Shown: positions 1 to 5,345 of the stretch, one piece after another
Position numbering within the stretch: the stretch's first letter is position 1
Layout: every line of letters begins with the position of its first letter
Assembly (NCBI GenBank): GCA_003446975.1
Contig: DMAP01000029.1
Location: forward strand, 1 to 5,773
From: Clostridiales bacterium
GTDB lineage: Bacteria > Bacillota > Clostridia > Tissierellales > Dethiosulfatibacteraceae
Reading direction: 5' to 3'
Length of the DNA stretch: 5,773 nucleotides
Notes under the pieces: generated by a model
The model's database searches: none
The model's input: only the letters and a program-made list of their open reading frames with translations
Told to the model about the DNA's origin: nothing
Position numbers and translations under genes: made by a program

Positions 1-422
1 AATATGTCGTCCAATCTTAGACTGGCCTGATTGATATTCTTCATGGTTACCCTGAACAACAGGGGATCCACTATCTGCCATTGAGCGTTGTTGCTCAAAA
101 TCAGTATTTTCTTATCAAATGTGGTGACTTGCCTGGAAGCGGTCTTGTACGTGATCAGTCTGTTCTCGAACTTCTCGACATGCTCGATAAAAGGCATTTT
201 AAAATGAAGTCCGACCTTTGTTGATATTGAAACGTTGGCATAACGGTTGCTGCTGTTGATGGTATCCATGACCACATCATAATTTGATGGCTTGACAATT
301 ACCTTTTGAACCTCGCCAAATCTTGTGACGATAGCATGCTCTCTGGTATCAACCGTATAGGCAGAGTTTCCAAGTAACACAATAGCAATAATTACTAGTA
401 TAATCAATATTCCTTTTTTCAT
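1..422 (-). CDS. hflC: HflC-like SPFH/prohibitin-domain membrane protein, C-terminal part beyond the window edge
   Basis: This is the second gene of an hflK-hflC pair; 140 codons plus two bases are visible and the frame is open to base 1, so the C-terminal part is missing. HflC is known to form a large membrane assembly with HflK that surrounds the FtsH protease and modulates its turnover of membrane proteins. The visible protein starts MKKGILIILV, with one membrane segment at about residues 4-19 acting as an uncleaved signal anchor. The SPFH domain follows: REHAIVTRFGEV at about 27-38 and GLHFKMPFIE at 71-80 are the classic band-7/HflC signatures. Between them lies a longer linker (about 39-70) than I recall in E. 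coli HflC. The ATG at 420-422 is chosen because AGGAGGT sits five bases upstream and overlaps the hflK stop. The HflC assignment rests on the motifs and on the adjacent hflK; a more distant SPFH paralogue is possible but less likely. Confidence 0.88.
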   Translation of the reverse strand, partial: MKKGILIILVIIAIVLLGNSAYTVDTREHAIVTRFGEVQKVIVKPSNYDVVMDTINSSNRYANVSISTKVGLHFKMPFIEHVEKFENRLITYKTASRQVTTFDKKILILSNNAQWQIVDPLLFRVTMKNINQASLRLDDI

Positions 423-427
423 ATCAC

Positions 428-434
428 ACCTCCT
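428..434 (-). promoter_or_regulatory. hflC ribosome binding site overlapping the hflK stop codon
   Basis: On the minus strand AGGAGGT lies five bases before the hflC ATG. The last two bases of the hflK TAG stop are its first two bases. Ribosomes ending hflK therefore finish on the hflC initiation site. This arrangement suggests translational coupling and balanced production of the two partner subunits; the coupling is inferred. Confidence 0.85.
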
Positions 435-1587
435 ATTGGTTTGCTGTAGCACCAACTACAGCATTTGTGTCATTCATTGTGGCACCCTTGACAGGCAGCA
501 TTGTGATATTGTCGCCATCCACGATGTAGACATCCATACCTGGAAGTATTTCTCCCATAGCTTCAAGATACATTCTGGTTCTGGTAATGGCAGTGGCTTC
601 CTGATACCGTTCTAGAATCTGTACAAATCGGGCAACATCTCCCTCTGCCTGATTAACTCTGACGGTCTTATATGCCTCAGCCTCATTCAGCAGCATTTCC
701 TTTTGAGCCCTGGCCTCCGGTATGACCTTGTTGAAATACTGGTTGGCCTCGTTGATGTATTTTTCCTTATCCTCTCTTGCGCTGGCTACGTCTGTAAATG
801 CGGCGGAAACAGCAGACGGCGGGTCCACATCCTGTAGTTGAACGGCAATGATCAGGACACCTAAACCATACTTGTTGGCAATTTCCTGAATATCCTCCAG
901 CATTTCCTGTTGCATGACAGCTTTGTTCAAGGTTAGAATATTGTCAAGATTATGATTGGCAACAACCCTTCTGATTCTTGAATAGGCCGCAAGCTCCAAA
1001 GTGTCCCGAGGTGAAGTGACATTTAGAAGGTAGGCTTCCGGATCGATAACCTTGTATTGAACGATCACTTCAACCTCTACAAGATTCTCATCACTGGTGA
1101 GCATGACCTTTTCCGACATGACATCAGAGTAATACTGGTTGGAGAACTCGCTGATATTTGTGTTTGTGTTGAACTCGCTTCTGAATCCGTACTCGATTCT
1201 TCTCACCTCTTCAGTATTGACGAATTCCACGGTTTCAATAAATGGAATCTTAAAGTTTAGTCCTGATGTTGACACAGTAGCCCGATGTGCCCCAAATCTG
1301 AAGATCAAGGCCTGCTCGCTCTGGTCAAGGGTGTAGAAGGAACCGCTGACAGCTGAAACAGCCAGTAATATGATGATTACAAATACAACAGTTTTTTTGG
1401 GGAATTTTCCAAGATTTGGTCTTTTGTTCTTGAAGACCGGATTTCCATGCTCATCATATTCTTTTATCTTTTCTCGTTTCAAGAAGGCAGAGAACGGGTT
1501 CTCTTTGCCATTTGCCGCTCCTTTGAAGATTGAAGAAACAACGCTGATGACAATCATCAGTATTATTATAGGTATAAATGAATTCAT
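433..1587 (-). CDS. hflK: HflK-like SPFH/prohibitin-domain membrane protein
   Basis: A complete 384-residue protein, first gene of the hflK-hflC unit. Known family role: with HflC it builds a membrane cage around FtsH and limits its proteolysis. A hydrophobic stretch lies at residues 4-21, a polar linker at 22-65 includes an EYDEHGNPVFK segment, and a second strong membrane segment lies at 66-84. The SPFH domain begins with LDQSEQALIFRFG (about 87-99) and GLNFKIPFIETV (109-120). The family signature DVDPPSAVSAAFTDVASARE (253-272) leads into a long charged helix (about 270-335) rich in Ala and Glu, matching the HflK coiled coil. The start at 1587 is supported by AAAAGGAGAGG, seven bases upstream. 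E. coli HflK (419 residues) has one N-terminal membrane segment after a long Gly-rich region; here the extra hydrophobic segment at the very N-terminus is different. Assignment as HflK rather than HflC rests on length, the PPSAVSAAF motif and gene order. Confidence 0.93.
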   Translation of the reverse strand: MNSFIPIIILMIVISVVSSIFKGAANGKENPFSAFLKREKIKEYDEHGNPVFKNKRPNLGKFPKKTVVFVIIILLAVSAVSGSFYTLDQSEQALIFRFGAHRATVSTSGLNFKIPFIETVEFVNTEEVRRIEYGFRSEFNTNTNISEFSNQYYSDVMSEKVMLTSDENLVEVEVIVQYKVIDPEAYLLNVTSPRDTLELAAYSRIRRVVANHNLDNILTLNKAVMQQEMLEDIQEIANKYGLGVLIIAVQLQDVDPPSAVSAAFTDVASAREDKEKYINEANQYFNKVIPEARAQKEMLLNEAEAYKTVRVNQAEGDVARFVQILERYQEATAITRTRMYLEAMGEILPGMDVYIVDGDNITMLPVKGATMNDTNAVVGATANQ

Positions 1588-1673
1588 ATATTATCCTCTC
1601 CTTTTGGTATTGTTGATTTTTTACACAATAATCATTATATCTCATTTAAGATAAAAAGGGAGATTAATTTATC

Positions 1674-1702
1674 ATTAGAAAAATCGCTTATATAATTGAC
1701 AA
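1674..1702 (-). promoter_or_regulatory. Probable sigma-A promoter of hflK-hflC
   Basis: Reading the minus strand, TTGTCA (1702 to 1697) and TCTAAT (1679 to 1674) are separated by exactly 17 bases; each box matches consensus at five of six positions. Initiation would fall near 1667, leaving about 80 bases of leader before hflK. A second TATAAT (1639 to 1634) lies closer to the gene but has no convincing -35 partner. The -35 box overlaps that of the divergent thrS promoter by five bases. Confidence 0.6.
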
Positions 1703-1724
1703 ACACCTCGAATCTCATTATAAT
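1696..1724 (+). promoter_or_regulatory. Consensus sigma-A promoter of thrS
   Basis: TTGACA (1696-1701) and TATAAT (1719-1724) are both perfect hexamers with the ideal 17-base spacer. Transcription should start near 1731, just before the T-box leader. Such a strong promoter fits a gene whose output is limited afterwards by transcription attenuation. Confidence 0.92.
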
Positions 1725-1730
1725 AAGTAC

Positions 1731-1961
1731 AATATTGAAAGCAGTGATGAGTCGAGTAAGCTTGAAACAGCTTCTTAGAGAGAAAGTACCTAGGGTGAAA
1801 GTATTTTCAGGCATGACAAGTTGAAAACTAACTCTGAGCAAAGTCCGAGCTCCATGGAGGTAAGGACTTCGTGCAGGCGCGATAAGCCTTTAGAGCACCA
1901 ATTAGGGTGGAACCACGTGATCATATCTCGTCCCTTTCCAGGGAGGAGTTTTTTTATTTTT
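1731..1961 (+). promoter_or_regulatory. T-box riboswitch leader (threonine tRNA-sensing) of thrS
   Basis: The leader carries the hallmark T-box AGGGTGGAACCACG at 1904-1917, with TGGA (1908-1911) able to pair with the tRNA NCCA end; A at 1911 implies a U discriminator base. Stem I can be traced: GAGT (1749-1752) pairs with ACTC (1831-1834), and AGCTTG (1759-1764) with CAAGTT (1817-1822). They enclose a specifier loop with the S-turn pair AGTA (1755-1758) and GAA (1823-1825). The probable specifier is ACT (1827-1829, Thr) followed by A. The apical part has AGAGAG (1777-1782) and a GAAAGTAC/GTATTTTC hairpin (1782-1789 with 1801-1808). Further hairpins are AAGTCC/GGACTT (1841-1846 with 1864-1869) and GTGCAGGC/GCCT..GCAC (1871-1898). 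AGGG at 1904-1907 can pair with CCCT (1932-1935) as antiterminator, competing with the terminator. Uncharged threonine tRNA should stabilise the antiterminator and switch thrS on. Confidence 0.95.
1927..1961 (+). terminator. Intrinsic terminator of the T-box leader
   Basis: CTCGTCCCT (1927-1935) and AGGGAGGAG (1940-1948) form a nine-position stem with a single G-G mismatch and a TTCC loop, followed by seven T residues, A and five more T. The 5' arm contains the CGTCCCT that the antiterminator also needs, so the two folds are mutually exclusive. This is the off state when threonine tRNA is charged. Confidence 0.93.
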
Positions 1962-1975
1962 GAGGAGGAGAAGAA

Positions 1976-3901
1976 ATGATAAGAATAACATTGCCGGATG
2001 GCAGTATCAGAGAGTATGAAAAAGAAATAGCAGTCATTGATGTGGCAAAAGACATCAGTGAAGGATTGGCCAGGGTAATACTGGGCGCCATGGTCAATGG
2101 CAAGAAAGTAGGGCTTGATTATGTCATCAGTGAGGATAGCAAGGTAACATTATTGAAGTTCGAGGACGAGGAAGGCCAGGACATATTCCGTCACACCAGC
2201 TCCCATATCATGGCACAGGCCGTCCAAAGGCTATTTCCGGGCACCATACTGGCTATTGGACCTCCAATAGACAATGGTTTCTATTATGACTTCGATTCGG
2301 AGCATGTTTTCACAGAAAGCGACATAACAGCCATAGAAGAGGAAATGAAAAAAATCGTCAAGGAAGACCTGAAGGTTGAGAGATTCGAGTTGCCAAGAGA
2401 CGAAGCCATTGCTTTCATGGCTGAAAAAGGTGAAAAATACAAGGTCGAGCTGATTCAGGACCTGCCTGAGGACGCTATCATTTCCTTCTACAAGCAGGGA
2501 GATTTTGTTGACCTATGTGCAGGACCCCATTTGGATTCGACTAAAAGGGTTAAATCATTCAAGATCTTGAGCCTTGCCGGTGCCTATTGGAGAGGCAATG
2601 AGAAAAATAAAATGCTACAAAGAATCTATGCCACTTCCTTTGAAAAAAGCAAACAGCTGGAAGAGTATCTTCACAGGTTGGAAGAGGCAAAGAAAAGAGA
2701 TCATAGAAAGCTTGGAAGAGAGCTGGATTTATTCTCCATGCACGAGGAAGGTCCCGGATTTCCGTTTTTCCATCCTAAAGGTATGATTGTCAGAAATATA
2801 CTGGAAAACCTCTGGAGACAGGAGCATAGCAAAAGAGGATATGGCGAGGTCAAGACACCGATCATTCTTAATGAAGAGCTTTGGCACAGATCCGGTCACT
2901 ACGACAACTATAAGGAAAACATGTATTTTACCAAAATAGATGATGCGGACTACTCTGTCAAACCAATGAACTGCCCGGGTGCCATGCTGATTTATAAGAG
3001 CAACATGTACTCATACAGAGACCTGCCCCTTAGAATGGGCGAGATGGGTCTGGTTCACAGACATGAGATGTCAGGAGCACTCCACGGACTCATGCGTGTC
3101 AGGAGCTTCACCCAGGATGATGCCCATCTGTTCATGACCCTGGACCAATTGAAGGAAGAAATTAAGGGCGTCGTCAAATTTACCGACGATATGTACAAGA
3201 TATTCGGCTTCAAGTACCATGTGGAGCTATCCACCAGACCTGAGAAATCCATGGGAACAGAAGAAGAATGGAACAAAGCCACAGAGGCGTTGCAGACTGC
3301 TCTGGATGAAATGGGCGTCAAATACATCATCAACGAAGGGGACGGCGCATTCTACGGACCGAAAATAGACTTCCATCTGGAAGACGCCATCGGCAGAACC
3401 TGGCAATGCGGAACCTGTCAACTGGATTTCCAGATGCCTCAGCGTTTTGAGCTGAGCTATGTGGGATCAGACGGCGAGAAACATACACCTGTAATTCTTC
3501 ACAGGACCATCTTCGGCAGCATCGAAAGATTCCTGGGGATCCTGGTGGAACATTATGCCGGCGCATTCCCAACCTGGCTGGCACCGGTACAGGTCAAGAT
3601 TATGCCGATATCCGACAAATTCAATGATTATGCCAAGGATGTCAAGGCTCAGTTGCTGCAAAGTGGATTCAGAGTCGAGACTGACCTGAGATCGGAAAAG
3701 ATTGGCTATAAAATAAGAGAAGCACAAATGCAAAAGGTGCCATTCATGCTGGTAGTAGGCGAAAAAGAGGCAGAAAGCGGAGCCGTCTCAGTCAGAATAA
3801 GAGGTAAAGGCGATGTTGGAAGCATGGCAGTCAATGATTTGGCTGACATCATATCACATAAAATAAATGGCAGAGAGAATGACTCGCCAGGTGTAGAATA
3901 G
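1976..3901 (+). CDS. thrS: Threonine--tRNA ligase (ThrRS)
   Basis: A complete 641-residue cytosolic class II synthetase that joins threonine to its tRNA using ATP. Domain order is canonical: TGS at about 1-62; the editing (SAD) domain at about 63-225, with HTSSH (H73, H77), C181 and H185, the residues used to hydrolyse mischarged Ser-tRNA; the catalytic core at about 243-535; the anticodon-binding domain at about 536-632. In the core, motif 1 is around GPGFPFFHPKG (259-269), motif 2 spans the region of HRHEMSGALHGLMRV (361-375), and motif 3 includes HRTIFGSIERFLG (509-521). C333 (in MNCPG), H384 and H509 match the catalytic zinc ligands, and R362 is the motif 2 arginine. All key residues are present and length is normal for the family (E. 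coli is 642). The start at 1976 follows GAGGAGGAG (1962-1970) and the T-box terminator. Expression should rise on threonine starvation. No intrinsic terminator follows it directly. Confidence 0.99.
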   Translation: MIRITLPDGSIREYEKEIAVIDVAKDISEGLARVILGAMVNGKKVGLDYVISEDSKVTLLKFEDEEGQDIFRHTSSHIMAQAVQRLFPGTILAIGPPIDNGFYYDFDSEHVFTESDITAIEEEMKKIVKEDLKVERFELPRDEAIAFMAEKGEKYKVELIQDLPEDAIISFYKQGDFVDLCAGPHLDSTKRVKSFKILSLAGAYWRGNEKNKMLQRIYATSFEKSKQLEEYLHRLEEAKKRDHRKLGRELDLFSMHEEGPGFPFFHPKGMIVRNILENLWRQEHSKRGYGEVKTPIILNEELWHRSGHYDNYKENMYFTKIDDADYSVKPMNCPGAMLIYKSNMYSYRDLPLRMGEMGLVHRHEMSGALHGLMRVRSFTQDDAHLFMTLDQLKEEIKGVVKFTDDMYKIFGFKYHVELSTRPEKSMGTEEEWNKATEALQTALDEMGVKYIINEGDGAFYGPKIDFHLEDAIGRTWQCGTCQLDFQMPQRFELSYVGSDGEKHTPVILHRTIFGSIERFLGILVEHYAGAFPTWLAPVQVKIMPISDKFNDYAKDVKAQLLQSGFRVETDLRSEKIGYKIREAQMQKVPFMLVVGEKEAESGAVSVRIRGKGDVGSMAVNDLADIISHKINGRENDSPGVE

Positions 3902-3930
3902 CAAAATGATTGAACCTCCCATATTTTAAT

Positions 3931-3966
3931 GTGATTCTAATTTTAGGTTAAGGCACTCCTAATCAC
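3931..3966 (+). repeat. Imperfect inverted repeat between thrS and the DUF4342 gene
   Basis: TTAGG (3943-3947) can pair with CCTAA (3958-3962), and GTGATT (3931-3936) with AATCAC (3961-3966). The two helices compete for the shared AA, or combine as a nine-pair stem (GTGATT plus AGG with CCTAATCAC) with the eight bases CTAATTTT bulged out. There is no T-run after it, so it is not a standard terminator. It sits just upstream of the -10 box at 3974 and could be an operator, an RNA end structure or chance. Confidence 0.35.
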
Positions 3967-3973
3967 AATGAAA

Positions 3974-3979
3974 TATAAT
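3974..3979 (+). promoter_or_regulatory. Possible -10 box for the DUF4342 gene
   Basis: A perfect TATAAT lies 36 bases before the ATG at 4010, but the bases at the expected -35 position (3951-3956, AGGCAC) are poor and there is no TG extension. If it is used, an activator or alternative contacts may be required. Otherwise the gene would depend on readthrough from thrS. Confidence 0.4.
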
Positions 3980-4009
3980 TGAGACAAATCAAATGAGGAG
4001 GCAACAAAA

Positions 4010-4543
4010 ATGAAAATCACACTTGAAATGATTGACGAGCTAAGAAGCAGAGTCAATGTCACTTACGAAGAAGCAAAAGACGCTTTGGAAAGAACTGAAG
4101 GAGATGTTGTAAAATCCATTATCCTTTTAGAAAGACAAAAGAAAGGCTACAAGGACAGCAAGCAGTCCAAGAAAGCAAAAGCCAACACAGGCGCCAATAA
4201 AGCCCTAAACACCTTTTTGTCAACGGACTTCGTTCTTAAAAGAAAAGAAAAAATCTATCTGAACATTCCTCTTTGGATCGTTCTGCTGGTCGGACTGTTC
4301 ACCATGCCATTCAGTATCATCCTGTTGGTTGTCCTGTTGCTGGTAGGCTATCAGATGAGAATCGTAACAGGAAAGAAAACAAAGTTCGATATCAATAAGA
4401 ATGTGGACAAGATGACTAAAAAGTTCAAAGAAACCACAGACAAGATCTTCGAAGAGAGTGAAGAGAGAAGAGCGGAAAGAGACTCAGAAACCGTTGAATC
4501 AGAAGATGACGAAAACGAAGAAGACGAAATAACCATCGAATAA
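4010..4543 (+). CDS. DUF4342-like membrane protein with UBA-like N-terminal domain and acidic tail
   Basis: A 177-residue protein of unknown function. Residues 3-45 (ITLEMIDELRSRVNVTYEEAKDALE and following GDVV..IILLE) form the three-helix UBA-like module typical of DUF4342 and of EF-Ts/NAC N-termini. A basic linker follows (about 42-80; many Lys). The segment KRKEKIYLNIPLWIV leads into a hydrophobic stretch at about 87-114, long enough for one bent membrane helix or a short hairpin with a central MPF. The C-terminal part is a charged helix with a strongly acidic end: 17 of the last 30 residues are Asp or Glu. There is no signal peptide, so it is probably an inner-membrane protein whose UBA-like domain faces the cytoplasm. 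GAGGAGG at 3995-4001 supports the ATG at 4010. It is separated from thrS by 108 bases and followed at once by a terminator, so it is probably a single-gene unit or the end of a thrS readthrough transcript. The family call is from memory of the motif. Confidence 0.82.
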   Translation: MKITLEMIDELRSRVNVTYEEAKDALERTEGDVVKSIILLERQKKGYKDSKQSKKAKANTGANKALNTFLSTDFVLKRKEKIYLNIPLWIVLLVGLFTMPFSIILLVVLLLVGYQMRIVTGKKTKFDINKNVDKMTKKFKETTDKIFEESEERRAERDSETVESEDDENEEDEITIE

Positions 4544-4576
4544 AAAATTTTGAGCTTAGCTCAAAATTTTTTATTT
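4542..4576 (+). terminator. Intrinsic terminator after the DUF4342 gene
   Basis: A perfect 14-base-pair stem (4542-4555 with 4559-4572) with a TTA loop and a GAGC/GCTC core. The 3' arm ends in six T residues and more T-rich sequence follows. The gene's TAA stop overlaps the first two bases of the stem. Because the 5' arm begins with six A residues, the same hairpin reads as a terminator on the opposite strand too, though no minus-strand gene reaches it in this window. Confidence 0.93.
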
Positions 4577-4590
4577 ATCTTTAACAATCA

Positions 4591-4599
4591 TGTTATAAT
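4591..4599 (+). promoter_or_regulatory. Extended -10 promoter of the two-component operon
   Basis: TGTTATAAT at 4591-4599 is a TGn extension joined to a perfect TATAAT. The -35 region 17 bases upstream (4571-4576, TTATTT) is weak and merges with the T-tail of the preceding terminator, so the TG extension probably compensates. Transcription would begin near 4606, giving a leader of only about 26 bases. Confidence 0.7.
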
Positions 4600-4631
4600 A
4601 AAAACAAATATATGGATGGCTAGGTGGTTGT

Positions 4632-5333
4632 ATGGAAAAAAAGAAAATTCTAATCATTGAAGACGAAAAGAAAATTGCCAGATTTCTGGAATTGGAACTG
4701 GATTATGAGGGCTATGAGGTAGAGATAGCCTACGATGGAAGAGAGGGATTGGACAAAGCGATGAACCAGACCGCAGACCTGATTGTTCTGGATCTGATGC
4801 TGCCAGGTTTGAGTGGGATTGAGATTTGCCGTCGAATAAGGCATTCTTCTGATGTCCCAATTATCATGCTGACGGCAAAGGATGATGTTTCGGATAAAGT
4901 GACGGGACTGGATGTGGGGGCAGATGATTACATGACCAAGCCTTTTGCCATTGAAGAGCTTCTGGCAAGAATCAGAGTGCTGCTCAAACGCAAAAACAGA
5001 GAAGACATGAACAACAGCGAAAACAATAACAAGAATGTACTGACCTATGGAAAACTGAAGCTTTTCAAGGACAACTATCGTGTGGAGTACAATGATGAAC
5101 TTGTTGATCTGACAAAGAAGGAATTTGAGTTATTGGAATACTTGATGATCAATAAAAACATCGTATTGTCCAGAGAAAAAATTCTTGAGAATGTATGGGG
5201 CTATGATTATTTCGGAGAAACAAATCTCATAGACGTCTATATACGATATATAAGAGGTAAAATAGATCAAAAATACGATATCGAACTGATCAAGACAGTC
5301 AGAGGAGTAGGGTACATCATAAGAGACCATTAA
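4632..5333 (+). CDS. OmpR/PhoB-family response regulator, ArlR-like
   Basis: A complete 233-residue DNA-binding regulator of a two-component system. The receiver domain (about 4-120) keeps every phosphorylation residue: E10 and D11 for magnesium, D54 as phosphate acceptor in LIVLDLMLPG, T81, Y100 and K103. The Asn-rich linker (about 127-135) is followed by a winged-helix domain (about 136-231) with DLTKKEFELLEYLM, the recognition-helix part TNLIDVYIRYIRGKI and the terminal TVRGVGYIIR wing. The wording of the receiver (RFLELEL, GLDKA, EICRRIR, IEELLARIR) is closest to Staphylococcus ArlR among proteins I remember, but family members are numerous, so no symbol is given. The ATG at 4632 follows AGGTGG by four bases. 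The histidine kinase gene begins 12 bases after its stop, so the kinase is its likely partner. The target genes are not visible; autoregulation is possible but not shown. Confidence 0.96.
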   Translation: MEKKKILIIEDEKKIARFLELELDYEGYEVEIAYDGREGLDKAMNQTADLIVLDLMLPGLSGIEICRRIRHSSDVPIIMLTAKDDVSDKVTGLDVGADDYMTKPFAIEELLARIRVLLKRKNREDMNNSENNNKNVLTYGKLKLFKDNYRVEYNDELVDLTKKEFELLEYLMINKNIVLSREKILENVWGYDYFGETNLIDVYIRYIRGKIDQKYDIELIKTVRGVGYIIRDH

Positions 5334-5345
5334 CCGGGTGATATA

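Noticed and set aside
1057..1336. Plus-strand open frames opposite hflK
   Set aside because: They are shadows of the conserved SPFH coding frame and have no ribosome binding site or family resemblance.
1609..1629. ATTGT...ACAAT inverted repeat around a T-run upstream of hflK
   Set aside because: The stem is only five weak A/T-rich pairs around an 11-base loop, as expected by chance in AT-rich intergenic sequence.
1634..1639. Minus-strand TATAAT as the main hflK promoter
   Set aside because: The hexamer is perfect, but 17 bases upstream reads CTCCCT and no TG extension is present; the pair at 1674-1702 is better balanced. It may be a minor start.
1788..1790. ACC in the leader as the T-box specifier codon
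   Set aside because: It sits in the apical Stem I hairpin (1782-1808) and not opposite the AGTA S-turn strand; the loop at 1823-1830 is in the correct position.
1635..1841. A 68-codon open frame on the minus strand across the thrS promoter and T-box
   Set aside because: It lies antisense to a well-supported riboswitch and overlaps the hflK promoter; the protein resembles no family I know and the frame is explained by AT-rich sequence.
3055..3733. Several minus-strand open frames within thrS
   Set aside because: They lie wholly inside the conserved catalytic and anticodon-binding regions of thrS, have no ribosome binding sites and show no recognisable domains.
4351..4536. Ser-rich open frame on the minus strand
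   Set aside because: It is the reverse reading of the Glu/Asp-rich tail of the DUF4342-like protein; GAA and GAG codons read back as TTC and CTC, giving low-complexity Ser and Phe.
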